Source: a virus
IMG/VR virus record: IMGVR_UViG_3300010150_000150
Location: 1-24,880 of that record
Reading direction: 5' to 3' (one strand)
Length of the DNA: 24,880 nucleotides
Position numbers and translations under genes: made by a program. The notes below the pieces were generated by a model. That model had not been told where the DNA came from. It did no database searches and saw nothing but the letters and a program-made list of their open reading frames with translations. Below, piece by piece: positions 1 to 8,286 of this stretch. Position 1 is the first letter of the stretch. The number at the start of each line of letters is the position of its first letter.

Positions 1-883
1 CAGCAGTTCCATCTTGAATTACATAAATAATACCTTGTTGCCCTACGTTAATATTGTCTGGTTGTCTTAATGTACTATCTGCACTTACTTGGAATACAAA
101 GTTATTACCTGCTTGCATATTAATTGCAAAAATACTTGTATCCGAAACCGCAATAGTTACAAGAGGTGAAAAGGCATAACCTGCACTTACTTTAATTTGA
201 CTATTAAATTCGTTATCTGCACCAATAGTATTTAAATAACCAATACTTGTATTTACATAACGAATATCAGTAGTTGATAAAGCTATTAATTTAGGGTCAA
301 CCGTAGTTGTATTTGCAATAAAGGTTAAATTACCTGTTGCAGTTACAGAAGTAATAGGGTCAACAGTAGTTGTTTGTATTTCACCTATACTTGTAAGTAC
401 ATCTCTATCTACTGAATCTCCAAAACCTAAACCCTTTGCATCAAGACCACGTACATTAACACCATCAGACATAATAACAAAAGTAGATGTACCTGATATT
501 GAAGTAGGTACAGTAAATCCTGTGGCGGTTGCTCCTGAATTAATAATACGTAAAGTGCCTGTTGCAGAAGAGTTAACTACTTCATTTTGAATAATATAAA
601 ATTTAGATTGAGCAGGAATAACAATGTTTGCAGCAGAAGCACTAACAACATATCCTTGAAGTTCCAATACTGCAGAACGAGCTTCATCTGCATTACCATT
701 ATTTGTTGTAAGAGGATTGTCATTAACAAGCTGAACACCTGCTGTACCAATAGTGGTATATGCGCCAATTGCGTCATCAAGCAAGTCAATGACGTTTTGG
801 TTAAGGATATCACCCCAAGAGTTAGGGTTTTCACCGTCTGCTTGTTTTTCTAAACGTATTCTACTGGTATATGAAGATGCCAT
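1..883 (-). CDS. Tail fibre / appendage protein, N-terminal part (cut by left edge)
   Basis: An open frame starts at the ATG at 881-883 and runs without a stop to position 1, giving about 294 residues with the C terminus outside the window. The N terminus (MASSYTSRIRLEKQADGENP, then NSWGDILNQNVIDLLDDAI) follows the pattern S-x-R-L-x-x-Q-x-x-G-E-x-x-x-x-W-G-x-x-x-N of fibre-like proteins I know from marine phages. The rest is Thr/Ser/Asn-rich and beta-type. Its last visible segment (GQQGIIYVIQDGTA) resembles the FVFIQDSTGTRTL stretch of the 631-aa fibre at 6107-8002. It is the most downstream gene of the leftward block here, 44 bp after the small membrane protein. I infer a virion fibre or appendage role; receptor binding is not shown. 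Confidence 0.7.
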   Translation of the reverse strand, partial: MASSYTSRIRLEKQADGENPNSWGDILNQNVIDLLDDAIGAYTTIGTAGVQLVNDNPLTTNNGNADEARSAVLELQGYVVSASAANIVIPAQSKFYIIQNEVVNSSATGTLRIINSGATATGFTVPTSISGTSTFVIMSDGVNVRGLDAKGLGFGDSVDRDVLTSIGEIQTTTVDPITSVTATGNLTFIANTTTVDPKLIALSTTDIRYVNTSIGYLNTIGADNEFNSQIKVSAGYAFSPLVTIAVSDTSIFAINMQAGNNFVFQVSADSTLRQPDNINVGQQGIIYVIQDGTA

Positions 884-927
884 CTTATTTCCTTATAAAT
901 TTATATTATGTTAATTATATAATAAAA

Positions 928-1152
928 TTACCTATTAGACAAGATTTTGTCTAACTTATCCTCTACTCTATGTAAGGCTTCCATAACCCTGTCCATATCG
1001 TCTTTTAATTCATTACGAGTTGCATAGTCTTCTCTTGTTCTGTTTAGTAATATTTCTAATCTTTTAGTTTCTGTTGAAATATTATTAGCCCACCATGCAC
1101 CACCTGCAACAATAATGCCTAAAAGAATATCTATAAGGTTTGCCATTTCCAT
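928..1152 (-). CDS. Small membrane-anchored coiled-coil protein
   Basis: A 74-residue protein starting at the ATG at 1150-1152. That start has GAAGAG seven bases upstream and lies one base after the previous stop. A longer in-frame start at 1188 would overlap the upstream gene and has no better ribosome site. Residues 4-22 (ANLIDILLGIIVAGGAWWA) form one hydrophobic membrane segment. The rest is charged with heptad-like spacing (LEILLNR, DRVMEALHRVEDKLDKIL), suggesting an oligomeric coiled coil. The layout of short anchor plus coiled coil fits holin-, spanin- or structural membrane proteins of phages, but nothing in the sequence decides between them. It sits among fibre genes. Confidence 0.65.
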   Translation of the reverse strand: MEMANLIDILLGIIVAGGAWWANNISTETKRLEILLNRTREDYATRNELKDDMDRVMEALHRVEDKLDKILSNR

Positions 1153-1153
1153 T

Positions 1154-1699
1154 TTATAACTCTTCAGGCCAATCATTAATAGGTGCAACTATTTGATTAC
1201 CTTCTGCATCTTCTGTATATTGATGCAATGCTAAAAAGGCATTATGGTCTGTAACAGAATCTATAGCTGCTTCAATATCATTAGATGCAGTACGTACAGC
1301 AGCACGATATGTTAGGATATTAGAAGGTACACTATAGCTAGAAACCTCTGCCGCCTTCACTACCATCCAATCAGTCGGGGCTAGTAAGTTGCCAGCACGT
1401 TCTTTAGTTATTGCTTTCCACTGGCTTTTAAGCCCCAGAGTTACTAGCTGGTTACCATTAATGCCTAGGATAGGATTACCATCCTCGTCCACTTCATTAA
1501 CATCGTTAATGTTTTTAGGCGTGTTAGCATCCCACCAAAACCTATTATCGTAAGGTGCTGGGTCTGCTTCCCATACTAATCCTTTAGATGCTTTTTCTTC
1601 ATCTGACCAAATACCCCAGTTAGTAGGATGTTGAATACCATTATTATCAACCCATGCTCTACCAAGTTTAATAGTTTTATGTCCATATTTCCATGTCAT
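1154..1699 (-). CDS. Tail-fibre assembly-like protein
   Basis: A 181-residue protein with AGGAGA upstream of the ATG at 1697-1699; the ribosome site overlaps the end of the giant fibre gene. The N-terminal half is rich in aromatic residues and Asn (MTWKYGHKTIKLGRAWVDNN, WGIWSDEEK, PYDNRFWWD). The C-terminal half has the pattern LLAPTDWMVVK...YRAAVRTASNDIEAAI, which recalls the L-L-x-x-T-D-W...YR-x-x-x-R region of phage tail-fibre assembly chaperones. Its place directly after a 1457-aa fibre fits a chaperone or capping partner for that fibre. The family link is by motif only; an alternative is a small virion protein. Confidence 0.55.
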   Translation of the reverse strand: MTWKYGHKTIKLGRAWVDNNGIQHPTNWGIWSDEEKASKGLVWEADPAPYDNRFWWDANTPKNINDVNEVDEDGNPILGINGNQLVTLGLKSQWKAITKERAGNLLAPTDWMVVKAAEVSSYSVPSNILTYRAAVRTASNDIEAAIDSVTDHNAFLALHQYTEDAEGNQIVAPINDWPEEL

Positions 1700-1712
1700 G
1701 TTTTATTATCTC

Positions 1713-4700
1713 CTATCGGGCGTTGGCTGATTTGAATGGTGACTCTGCAAAGGCGAGGAATATAAAGGTTTGCCCAGAGCCATTTGCAACAGCGGATGAG
1801 GTCCTTAACTTAAAGCCGTTAGATGTAAAGTCTAAAATGTTGGACGTTCCCTCTGCACTACTAAGGTTTGCATATAGTTGGTCATTGTCCACATTGTAGC
1901 CCTCACGTTTATTGTCAAACATCCACCAGTGTTGAACCGCACCAGTAGCCGCTTTCAGCATAACCCATGCTGGCCTAAACCCACAGTGTACAAACGTGCC
2001 GTCTGACGAGCCATTGCCCGTGTATGAGCCTACCTTGCTGTAGCCCTCAACCTCTGAGAAAAGATACGCTACATAATCAGACCCAGACCCGTTTACAGTT
2101 GAGTTAGCCCCTACGTCAAAAGTAGTCGTGCTGGACTGAGTTGTTGTATTTGTACTGTCCCAAGCTGGAACAACAGAAGGACCACTCAAGGCATTAGTCA
2201 AATCAAGAAACATATATTTGCCGTTGCCGCTTGTAACAGACCTGTGCCAGACAAGCCAGTTTCCAGTTGTAGACCTTTTCTTTACGATAATCATGTCAGG
2301 AGCAGCACCAAGCCCATGCCCTATTGTTTGGTCAGTAGTTCCATTGCCAGTGTAAGTCACCACACTAAACCCTGCATCCTGCTTTGCGCTGACTTGGCTA
2401 TTGATATCCCCGTCTGTATTACTAACCGCAGTACCGCCAGCAAGCCAGTTCCATGCAACATAGTTAAATCCGCCATTAACTGTAGCTGAGTTTCCTAATG
2501 TAAACCCATCACTATCAAAGCTAGTAACCCTGTCAGTGTTAGTTGTCTCTGCGGATGTTCCAGTGCTGTCTAAGTATTTTGTAACACCCCGAACAGAATC
2601 AACAAGCCTGTGACCAGAAGCACCGTTGCGAAGTTTAATCCATGTCCAATCGCTTTGAAAATTTACACCAGTTATTGCGTGGCCTGTTGTATTGTTGCCA
2701 GCATACAGCACAGTATTGAAATATTCGTCTGGCAAAGTAATGGTAGCGGCTGGCAGATTGCTAGTTGACAACGCAAGGAAACCTGAAGGTGGTGCATAGT
2801 AGAAGTCACCTACACCATTATCGTCTGTATTGCCTTGCGGTGCTTCATTGCCAGCAAAGGAACTGTCCTGACCGAAGTTGGCTATAGAACCACTTGTCCA
2901 CAAACTTTCTGCAGGAGCGTATGTCCCAGAAATTCCTGTAAACGCTACACCCTGACTTACATTGTTTTTATAAAACTCTATAGTTCCAGCATCTAAATCC
3001 AATGCTACCCCTATAATATCTCCAGCCGCCCACTGGTCACCATAACTGGTAGCTACATTATTATTGTATTTAAACCCAGCAGACCCACTTGATGCCCAAT
3101 TATAATAACTGTAACTATCTGCTGTACTACCTACAAAGTTTGTATAAGTCCCGAAACTATCAGCAACAATGCCTACCATGTGATAGTCATTATCTGTATT
3201 TCTAGTTTCCCAATACCACTTTCCACTTGAAACATAGAAAGTTGCTGATGTAGTACGCCAAGCGGCTGAACTATAAACCGCTTTTAAGTTCCCCTCACTT
3301 AGCACTAATGCTGTATTTAAAACGCTGTTATATGTAGCAAAGTTACCGCCACTCACAGGGGCATCCAGCACTACATCAGTATTGGTCAAGGCATAGGGTG
3401 TCCAATCGTTGTTGTTGCCAGAAGTATCACCAAAAAAAGTGGCGTTACGAGTTTCGGCAAAGGCCATGTAAATCCATGTTGATCCGCTATTGTTATAGCT
3501 ACCATCTGCAAAAGAAAACCCTGTACTGCTAAACCTCAACCCATCAACAGTGCTTTCAACGGCACTAGAGTTAGGACGCAACCGACTATCTTTAGCGGTG
3601 TCAACGTCACGGGTATTATCAAGTATAGCCCAATCAGAAGTATCGTCAATACGTTTCACCATTACAAATGCTGGCTCGAAACCTGTCGTTACAGCATTGC
3701 CAGCAGAGCCTGTACCGCTATAAGTGCCGAATGACGAGTAGCCTGAGACTGAGTGGAAACAGTACATAATCATGTCATCGTTAGAGCCGTTGGTATAACC
3801 AGACGTTCCTAGTGTGAGCAAGCTGGATGTCGGGGCGGTATCATTCCAAGGTGTATTTGAATCAGATACTGCGCTAGTCAGGTTAAGAAATATTCGCTTT
3901 TGCTCTGGATTAGATGCGTCTAAATCTTTGTGATAAACAAGCCAGTTATTAGCATCATCCCTATTTTTTGAGATTATCATTTCTGGTGTGCTGGTGAGGC
4001 CATGCCCTACTGTAGCCCCAGCAGTCGCATTTCCAACAAAAGATGTTATGCTGAAGCCCTTTGCGGTATTCGCTTTAACACGGCTGGTAATAGTGCCATC
4101 AGTGTTTACTGGTGATATCAAGTCCTGACCGCCAGCAAAGGCCATATAGATATATGTACCGCCAGAGGCGTTAAAACCATTATCTGATGTTTTAAGCTGA
4201 AAATCTGAAGCATTAAAGTCAATATCATTTCCTGTTAGTTCTTGACCAGAATCATTTGGAAATAAACCTTTATCCGCAGGGTTAAAAGGACTACGGGTAG
4301 TGTCATAAATAATCCAATTATCTGCAGTATCAGTACGTTTAATCATGACGAAAGCAGGTCTAAATCCTGTTGATACTACAGGGCCAGTTGTAGAACCATT
4401 ACCTGTATAAGACCCGAAGGACGAGTAGCCTGAGACTGAATGGAACGAGTAAGCGACATGATCACGAGCAGAGCCATTGACACCACCACCACCTGTCACT
4501 GTAAAGGTAGTGCTACTAACAGCCTTAACTCTGTCATCTGCTGTTTCTGCGAAATTGGCATCAAGATACAAGGTGTTTGAGGCGTAACTAATATCCTTGT
4601 GCATCACTCGCCAAGACGCAGAGTTTGTTCTGTCTTTGACAATGACCATATCTGGAGATTGTGACAGCCCATGCCCAATAGTTGCGCCATCCGTAGCATT

Positions 4701-6086
4701 GCCTGTATAGGTGGCTATAGAAAAACCCTGTGTGGTATTCGCCTTGACCGAGCTAGTAATACTGCCATTAGTATTGCTTGCGGCAGAACTAGAGCCAGCA
4801 TCCCAGCACCATGCGACATAGTCGTTACCATTTGTGAAATTTACATCTGGCCCTGCATCATTGTTAGCTCCTAAAGTAAATCCATTAGAATCAAAAGAAG
4901 TAAGACTATCTGTTTGTGTTTGTTCAACGGCAGAATCATCGGATTTTAAAGATTTTCCAGCACCTCTTACAGAATCAAAAAGACCATGATTTGAGGTGGC
5001 ATCTCTTTCCTTTATCCACACGAAATCCGGCTCAAAGCCCAAACCATTAATGGACTGTGTAGCGCCATTGCCAAGATAGTTTACAGCAGCAAATCCTGTA
5101 GAAGCTAAGTTATCACCAGCATCCCAGCACCATCCAACCATAGTGTCATTATTGCCACCAACCCTGTCATTTGTGCCTTTAGTAAATCCACTGGAATTGA
5201 ACGATACTAAATCATCAGCAGAATTTGTCTCAGCGTCAGTAGAATCTGACTTTAGGGTTTTTCCAGTTCCACGAACAGAATCAGTTAACACATGACTATC
5301 TGCTTCATTTCTACCTTTTAGCCATACAAAATCTGGTTCAAAGCCTACGCCATCAATAGCCTGTATAGCGCCATTGCCAGTATAGGTTACAGCCGAAAAC
5401 CCTTCAGCCTCAGTGGTCTGTTTAAACGGAAGGTAGAACCCGTTTGTCCCGAATGTTAATGATTGTATAACTGTGTCAGCTTTAGGTTTCCACAGTGTAT
5501 CAGAATACTCACCAAAGCTAGTTGGGTCTAGGGCTTGCCCATCAATAAAAGTTACGTTGGCAAAGTAACCATCAAAGTAATCTCTGCTATCACCAAACCA
5601 TGCGCCATAGTTTTTGCCAAAGTAGCCAGTTACTCCAGACGTATTCCATGCAATAGTGTCGTTCAGAGTCACAGCATTTGTGGAGGTTGTCTGACGCACT
5701 CCATTTACATAAGTAATAAACCTATCATCTGCAGTTGCGTTTGCAGAGTCAAATACTTGCACGATGTGATACCAAGCTGACGGGTCACGGAACACAGCGT
5801 TTGTGACGTGGTTTCTGCCACTTGATATGTATGCTTCAATATCATCAGGATAAAATGCTACAAAGAATGTCTCACCACCACCGTTTGCCGCCCCATAGAT
5901 AGCATGTTCTCTGCCTATCTCACCACGCTTGCACCAGAAACTCATAGTCCACTTTATTTGATTAGTGGGTGTACCAAATTCAAATGAAAAATATGGACTA
6001 TCATCATCCTCAAAACGAATGGATTGGCCTGTAACATCTCCTATTACACCTTGTGCAAGAAAAAATGGACTACTAACTAATGACAT
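1713..6086 (-). CDS. Giant modular tail fibre with LamG-like, SPRY-like and nine repeated domains
   Basis: A 1457-residue protein starting at the ATG at 6084-6086. Residues ~30-190 look like a LamG/concanavalin-type beta-sandwich (IKWTMSFWCKRG, WYHIVQVFD, ITYVNGV, FANVTFIDGQ). Nine ~100-residue repeats follow at about 229-327, 331-435, 454-549, 553-651, 677-778, 782-876, 1121-1216, 1239-1342 and 1348-1447. Each opens with a YTGNG-type strand and a G-F-x-P-x-x-V-x-x-K segment. They fall into three subtypes in the order A-A-B-C-B-C, then A-B-C. Between repeats six and seven, residues ~918-1080 resemble a SPRY/B30.2 fold (SGKWYWETR, GVALDLDAGTIEFYKNN). The domains are of carbohydrate- or ligand-binding type, so I infer host recognition at the tail. 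Composition varies along the gene. Confidence 0.8.
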   Translation of the reverse strand: MSLVSSPFFLAQGVIGDVTGQSIRFEDDDSPYFSFEFGTPTNQIKWTMSFWCKRGEIGREHAIYGAANGGGETFFVAFYPDDIEAYISSGRNHVTNAVFRDPSAWYHIVQVFDSANATADDRFITYVNGVRQTTSTNAVTLNDTIAWNTSGVTGYFGKNYGAWFGDSRDYFDGYFANVTFIDGQALDPTSFGEYSDTLWKPKADTVIQSLTFGTNGFYLPFKQTTEAEGFSAVTYTGNGAIQAIDGVGFEPDFVWLKGRNEADSHVLTDSVRGTGKTLKSDSTDAETNSADDLVSFNSSGFTKGTNDRVGGNNDTMVGWCWDAGDNLASTGFAAVNYLGNGATQSINGLGFEPDFVWIKERDATSNHGLFDSVRGAGKSLKSDDSAVEQTQTDSLTSFDSNGFTLGANNDAGPDVNFTNGNDYVAWCWDAGSSSAASNTNGSITSSVKANTTQGFSIATYTGNATDGATIGHGLSQSPDMVIVKDRTNSASWRVMHKDISYASNTLYLDANFAETADDRVKAVSSTTFTVTGGGGVNGSARDHVAYSFHSVSGYSSFGSYTGNGSTTGPVVSTGFRPAFVMIKRTDTADNWIIYDTTRSPFNPADKGLFPNDSGQELTGNDIDFNASDFQLKTSDNGFNASGGTYIYMAFAGGQDLISPVNTDGTITSRVKANTAKGFSITSFVGNATAGATVGHGLTSTPEMIISKNRDDANNWLVYHKDLDASNPEQKRIFLNLTSAVSDSNTPWNDTAPTSSLLTLGTSGYTNGSNDDMIMYCFHSVSGYSSFGTYSGTGSAGNAVTTGFEPAFVMVKRIDDTSDWAILDNTRDVDTAKDSRLRPNSSAVESTVDGLRFSSTGFSFADGSYNNSGSTWIYMAFAETRNATFFGDTSGNNNDWTPYALTNTDVVLDAPVSGGNFATYNSVLNTALVLSEGNLKAVYSSAAWRTTSATFYVSSGKWYWETRNTDNDYHMVGIVADSFGTYTNFVGSTADSYSYYNWASSGSAGFKYNNNVATSYGDQWAAGDIIGVALDLDAGTIEFYKNNVSQGVAFTGISGTYAPAESLWTSGSIANFGQDSSFAGNEAPQGNTDDNGVGDFYYAPPSGFLALSTSNLPAATITLPDEYFNTVLYAGNNTTGHAITGVNFQSDWTWIKLRNGASGHRLVDSVRGVTKYLDSTGTSAETTNTDRVTSFDSDGFTLGNSATVNGGFNYVAWNWLAGGTAVSNTDGDINSQVSAKQDAGFSVVTYTGNGTTDQTIGHGLGAAPDMIIVKKRSTTGNWLVWHRSVTSGNGKYMFLDLTNALSGPSVVPAWDSTNTTTQSSTTTFDVGANSTVNGSGSDYVAYLFSEVEGYSKVGSYTGNGSSDGTFVHCGFRPAWVMLKAATGAVQHWWMFDNKREGYNVDNDQLYANLSSAEGTSNILDFTSNGFKLRTSSAVANGSGQTFIFLAFAESPFKSANAR
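3733..4439. repeat. Pair of identical 20-nt segments within the giant fibre gene
   Basis: GACGAGTAGCCTGAGACTGA occurs at 3733-3752 and again at 4420-4439. On the coding strand both encode the linker SVSGYSSFG between a B-type and a C-type repeat. Exact identity at this length, with diverged flanks, points to duplication or recombination of B-C repeat pairs. Confidence 0.75.
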
Positions 6087-6106
6087 ATTTTATAACTCCA
6101 AATTAA

Positions 6107-8002
6107 TTAAGATAAGGCTAGAGAAGGTGAGCCAAGAAGAACTGTACCTGTTACTTGTACAAAATAAGGTACAACATCTACTGAACCTGCTGCTGTTGAA
6201 AGTGTAATACTTCCGCCTACTGTTTTATATTCACTACCTACTGATAATGTTCTAGTACCTGTGCTGTCTTGTATAAATACAAATGTACCCCCCATACCTC
6301 CTGCTTCTGTTGTAGGATTACCTAATGTTAAATTGCCATCTAACGTCCAAACAAAATTAGTATATGAACCAAAGTCAGGAGTAGTTGTTGCATTTGCAGA
6401 TACAGTTTGTGTAGCTGCAATTACTCCACCAGTTAAAGTTCCACCTGCTAAAGGAAGATGATTACCAATACTTGTTGCCATAGTAGCTGATAAGTTTGTT
6501 ATAACTGTATTAATAGATGTAATAGCTAAAGTTCTATTATTAATACTTGTTGCTACTGTTGCAGATAAATTATCTACTACAGTATTAATAGATGTTATTG
6601 CATTTATATTGGTTGTAATATTAGTATTACTATTATTTATACTTGTTGCTAATGTAGAAGATAAATTTGCAATAACAGTATTAATAGATGTAATAGCAGA
6701 AGAATTATCTGCATTAGCAATTGATGTAGCTAATGTTGCAGATAAATTTGTAATATAAGTATTAATAGAAGTTATAGCTGTTGTTCTATTATTAATAGAT
6801 GTAGCCATAGTTGCAGATAAATTACCTACTACAGTATTAATAGATGTAATAGCATTAGTATTTGTTGTAATATTAGTATTACTATTGTTAATGCTAGTTG
6901 CCATAGTTGCAGATAAATTACCTACTACAGTATTAATAGATGTTATTGCGGCTGCATTGACTGATGTAAGAGCACTTACTCCTGCAACAACACTATTAAT
7001 AGAAGTAATAGCATTAGTGTTTGTTGTAATATTTGTATTAGAATTATTAATAGAAGTTGCCATAGTTGCAGAAAGACTTGCAACTGTAGCAGACATTGCA
7101 ACATTATCACCGCCTATAACAAATGATGTCGCACTAACAACACCAAATGTTTGATTTGTATTAAGAGCAACTGTACCTGAACCAGTAATATTAGTTGTTG
7201 TTACATTATTTTCTGTTAAATGTATTCCAGTTCCTGCCTTAACTGCAGTCATAGTACCTGCACCTGCAAGACCAGTAATGTTAGAGCCATCTCCATATAA
7301 GAATGTTGCACTAACAATACTTGTTGTAATGTTGTCTACAGTAAGGTTACCTGAAATACTTGTTGAACCTGATACACCAAAGTTACCACCTACTTTTAAA
7401 TTACCACCTATAGATGTATTTCCTGCAATAGAAACTGTACCTGAAATATTTGTATTACCAGCTATTGCCATAGTACCTGAAACAGATACATTATTTTCTA
7501 CATAAAGAGAAGAACCAGAAAGAGTGCCACCAATAAATGCATTAGCAGAAATGGTTGTTGTGGCAGTTACATCTGTAATGCGACCTTGTGCATCTACAGT
7601 AATTGTATTCATAGGTCCATAAGAACCTGCAGAAACAGAAGTATCTGCTATAGCAAATGTAGGATTACCTGCAGTACCGTCTGCATTAGTAATTGTTACA
7701 CCTGTAGAAGCAGTTAATGTTCTACCAAATTTTGTACTACCATCTTCTGCAACAATACCAGTTACTAAAGAAGAACCTGCGGCTGCTGCATTAAGACCAG
7801 AAACATTAGTAGTAAGTGTTACACCATTATATTGAAAGCTACCATTAATATTAACAGTATTTTGAGAAAGCTGTAAAGGTGTAGAATTGCCATTACCATC
7901 ACGTACAGTAATAGGTGTACCTGTTGGAACACCTGCATTATTGTTATTCATTTGAAGCAAATCAAGATATGAATTTGCTATTTGTTTTCCTGTTAAACTC
8001 AT
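6107..8002 (-). CDS. Fibre protein with beta-repeat shaft and Ser/Thr/Asn coiled-coil repeats
   Basis: A 631-residue protein. I chose the ATG at 8000-8002, which overlaps the preceding stop as TAATG, over the TTG five codons upstream. The N terminus (MSLTGKQIANSYLDLLQMNN) may attach to the particle. The first third is beta-type, with short-period repeats such as VSGTMAIAGNTNISG and SIGGNLKVGGNF that look like a shaft. The middle carries seven AITSIN motifs, six of them followed by a [VIT]xNLS[AS]TxATSI unit. Hydrophobic residues recur every 3-4 positions, as in trimeric phage-fibre coiled coils. The C terminus (LPLAGGTLTGG, then WTLDGNLTLGNP and GGTFVFIQDSTGTRTL) looks like a beta-rich tip. 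Likely a trimeric tail fibre; its receptor is unknown. Confidence 0.75.
   Translation of the reverse strand: MSLTGKQIANSYLDLLQMNNNNAGVPTGTPITVRDGNGNSTPLQLSQNTVNINGSFQYNGVTLTTNVSGLNAAAAGSSLVTGIVAEDGSTKFGRTLTASTGVTITNADGTAGNPTFAIADTSVSAGSYGPMNTITVDAQGRITDVTATTTISANAFIGGTLSGSSLYVENNVSVSGTMAIAGNTNISGTVSIAGNTSIGGNLKVGGNFGVSGSTSISGNLTVDNITTSIVSATFLYGDGSNITGLAGAGTMTAVKAGTGIHLTENNVTTTNITGSGTVALNTNQTFGVVSATSFVIGGDNVAMSATVASLSATMATSINNSNTNITTNTNAITSINSVVAGVSALTSVNAAAITSINTVVGNLSATMATSINNSNTNITTNTNAITSINTVVGNLSATMATSINNRTTAITSINTYITNLSATLATSIANADNSSAITSINTVIANLSSTLATSINNSNTNITTNINAITSINTVVDNLSATVATSINNRTLAITSINTVITNLSATMATSIGNHLPLAGGTLTGGVIAATQTVSANATTTPDFGSYTNFVWTLDGNLTLGNPTTEAGGMGGTFVFIQDSTGTRTLSVGSEYKTVGGSITLSTAAGSVDVVPYFVQVTGTVLLGSPSLALS
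6470..7090. repeat. Coding tandem repeats of the fibre coiled coil
   Basis: This AT-rich stretch repeats the DNA for the AITSINTVVGNLSATMATSI unit. For example TTGCAGATAAATTACCTACT occurs both near 6810 and near 6906. The repeat length follows the protein unit and the frame stays open, so these are protein repeats and not a non-coding array. Confidence 0.7.
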
Positions 8003-8286
8003 TATATCAAATTCCAATACTTTAAGTTAGCGTTCCATTGCGAAGTAGCTTGTTGCCACTGTAAGTTTATTCCACCATCACCTTCAGGTCTTGCATCACG
8101 AATAAAGTATCTTTCCTCAATTCTTGGTGATTTATTTTGAGGATGGCTTTTTAAATCATACGAACCATCATAATCTTTAGGGCATTGCATCATACCCATA
8201 CTATTCTTTTTCAATTGGTTTAGTTTATATCTAAAACCACAAGTATCGCAGATAGCTAATACATTTTTTCTTCCTGATGTAGACAT
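8002..8286 (-). CDS. Small CxxC (zinc-ribbon-like) virion-cluster protein
   Basis: A 94-residue protein whose ATG overlaps the preceding stop (TAATG). Residues 13-17 are CDTCG, followed by FRYKLNQLKKN and then a third cysteine in MMQCPKDYDG. This C-x2-C...C-P-x-D-Y pattern resembles a half or degenerate zinc ribbon. I recognise the CDxCG-x-x-Y-K...CPxDY layout from hypothetical proteins encoded near tail genes of marine phages. Only three cysteines are present, so metal binding would need a fourth ligand from a histidine, an aspartate or another subunit. It sits between a connector-type protein and a fibre, which suggests a small tail component; the function is unknown. Confidence 0.6.
   Translation of the reverse strand: MSTSGRKNVLAICDTCGFRYKLNQLKKNSMGMMQCPKDYDGSYDLKSHPQNKSPRIEERYFIRDARPEGDGGINLQWQQATSQWNANLKYWNLI

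Noticed and set aside
5010-5025. TTATCCACA-like match to a DnaA box
   Set aside because: A single copy inside the fibre coding region with no cluster; chance match.
6470-7090. Tandem repeats as a non-coding or CRISPR-like array
   Set aside because: The repeats keep an open frame and encode a periodic coiled-coil unit.
1713-8002. Fibre genes as targets of a diversity-generating retroelement
   Set aside because: No reverse transcriptase or template repeat is visible, and the repeats are tandem protein domains.
8017-8017. TTG start five codons upstream for the 631-aa fibre
   Set aside because: The ATG at 8002 forms the same TAATG junction used throughout the cluster and begins the recognisable MSLTGKQ sequence.
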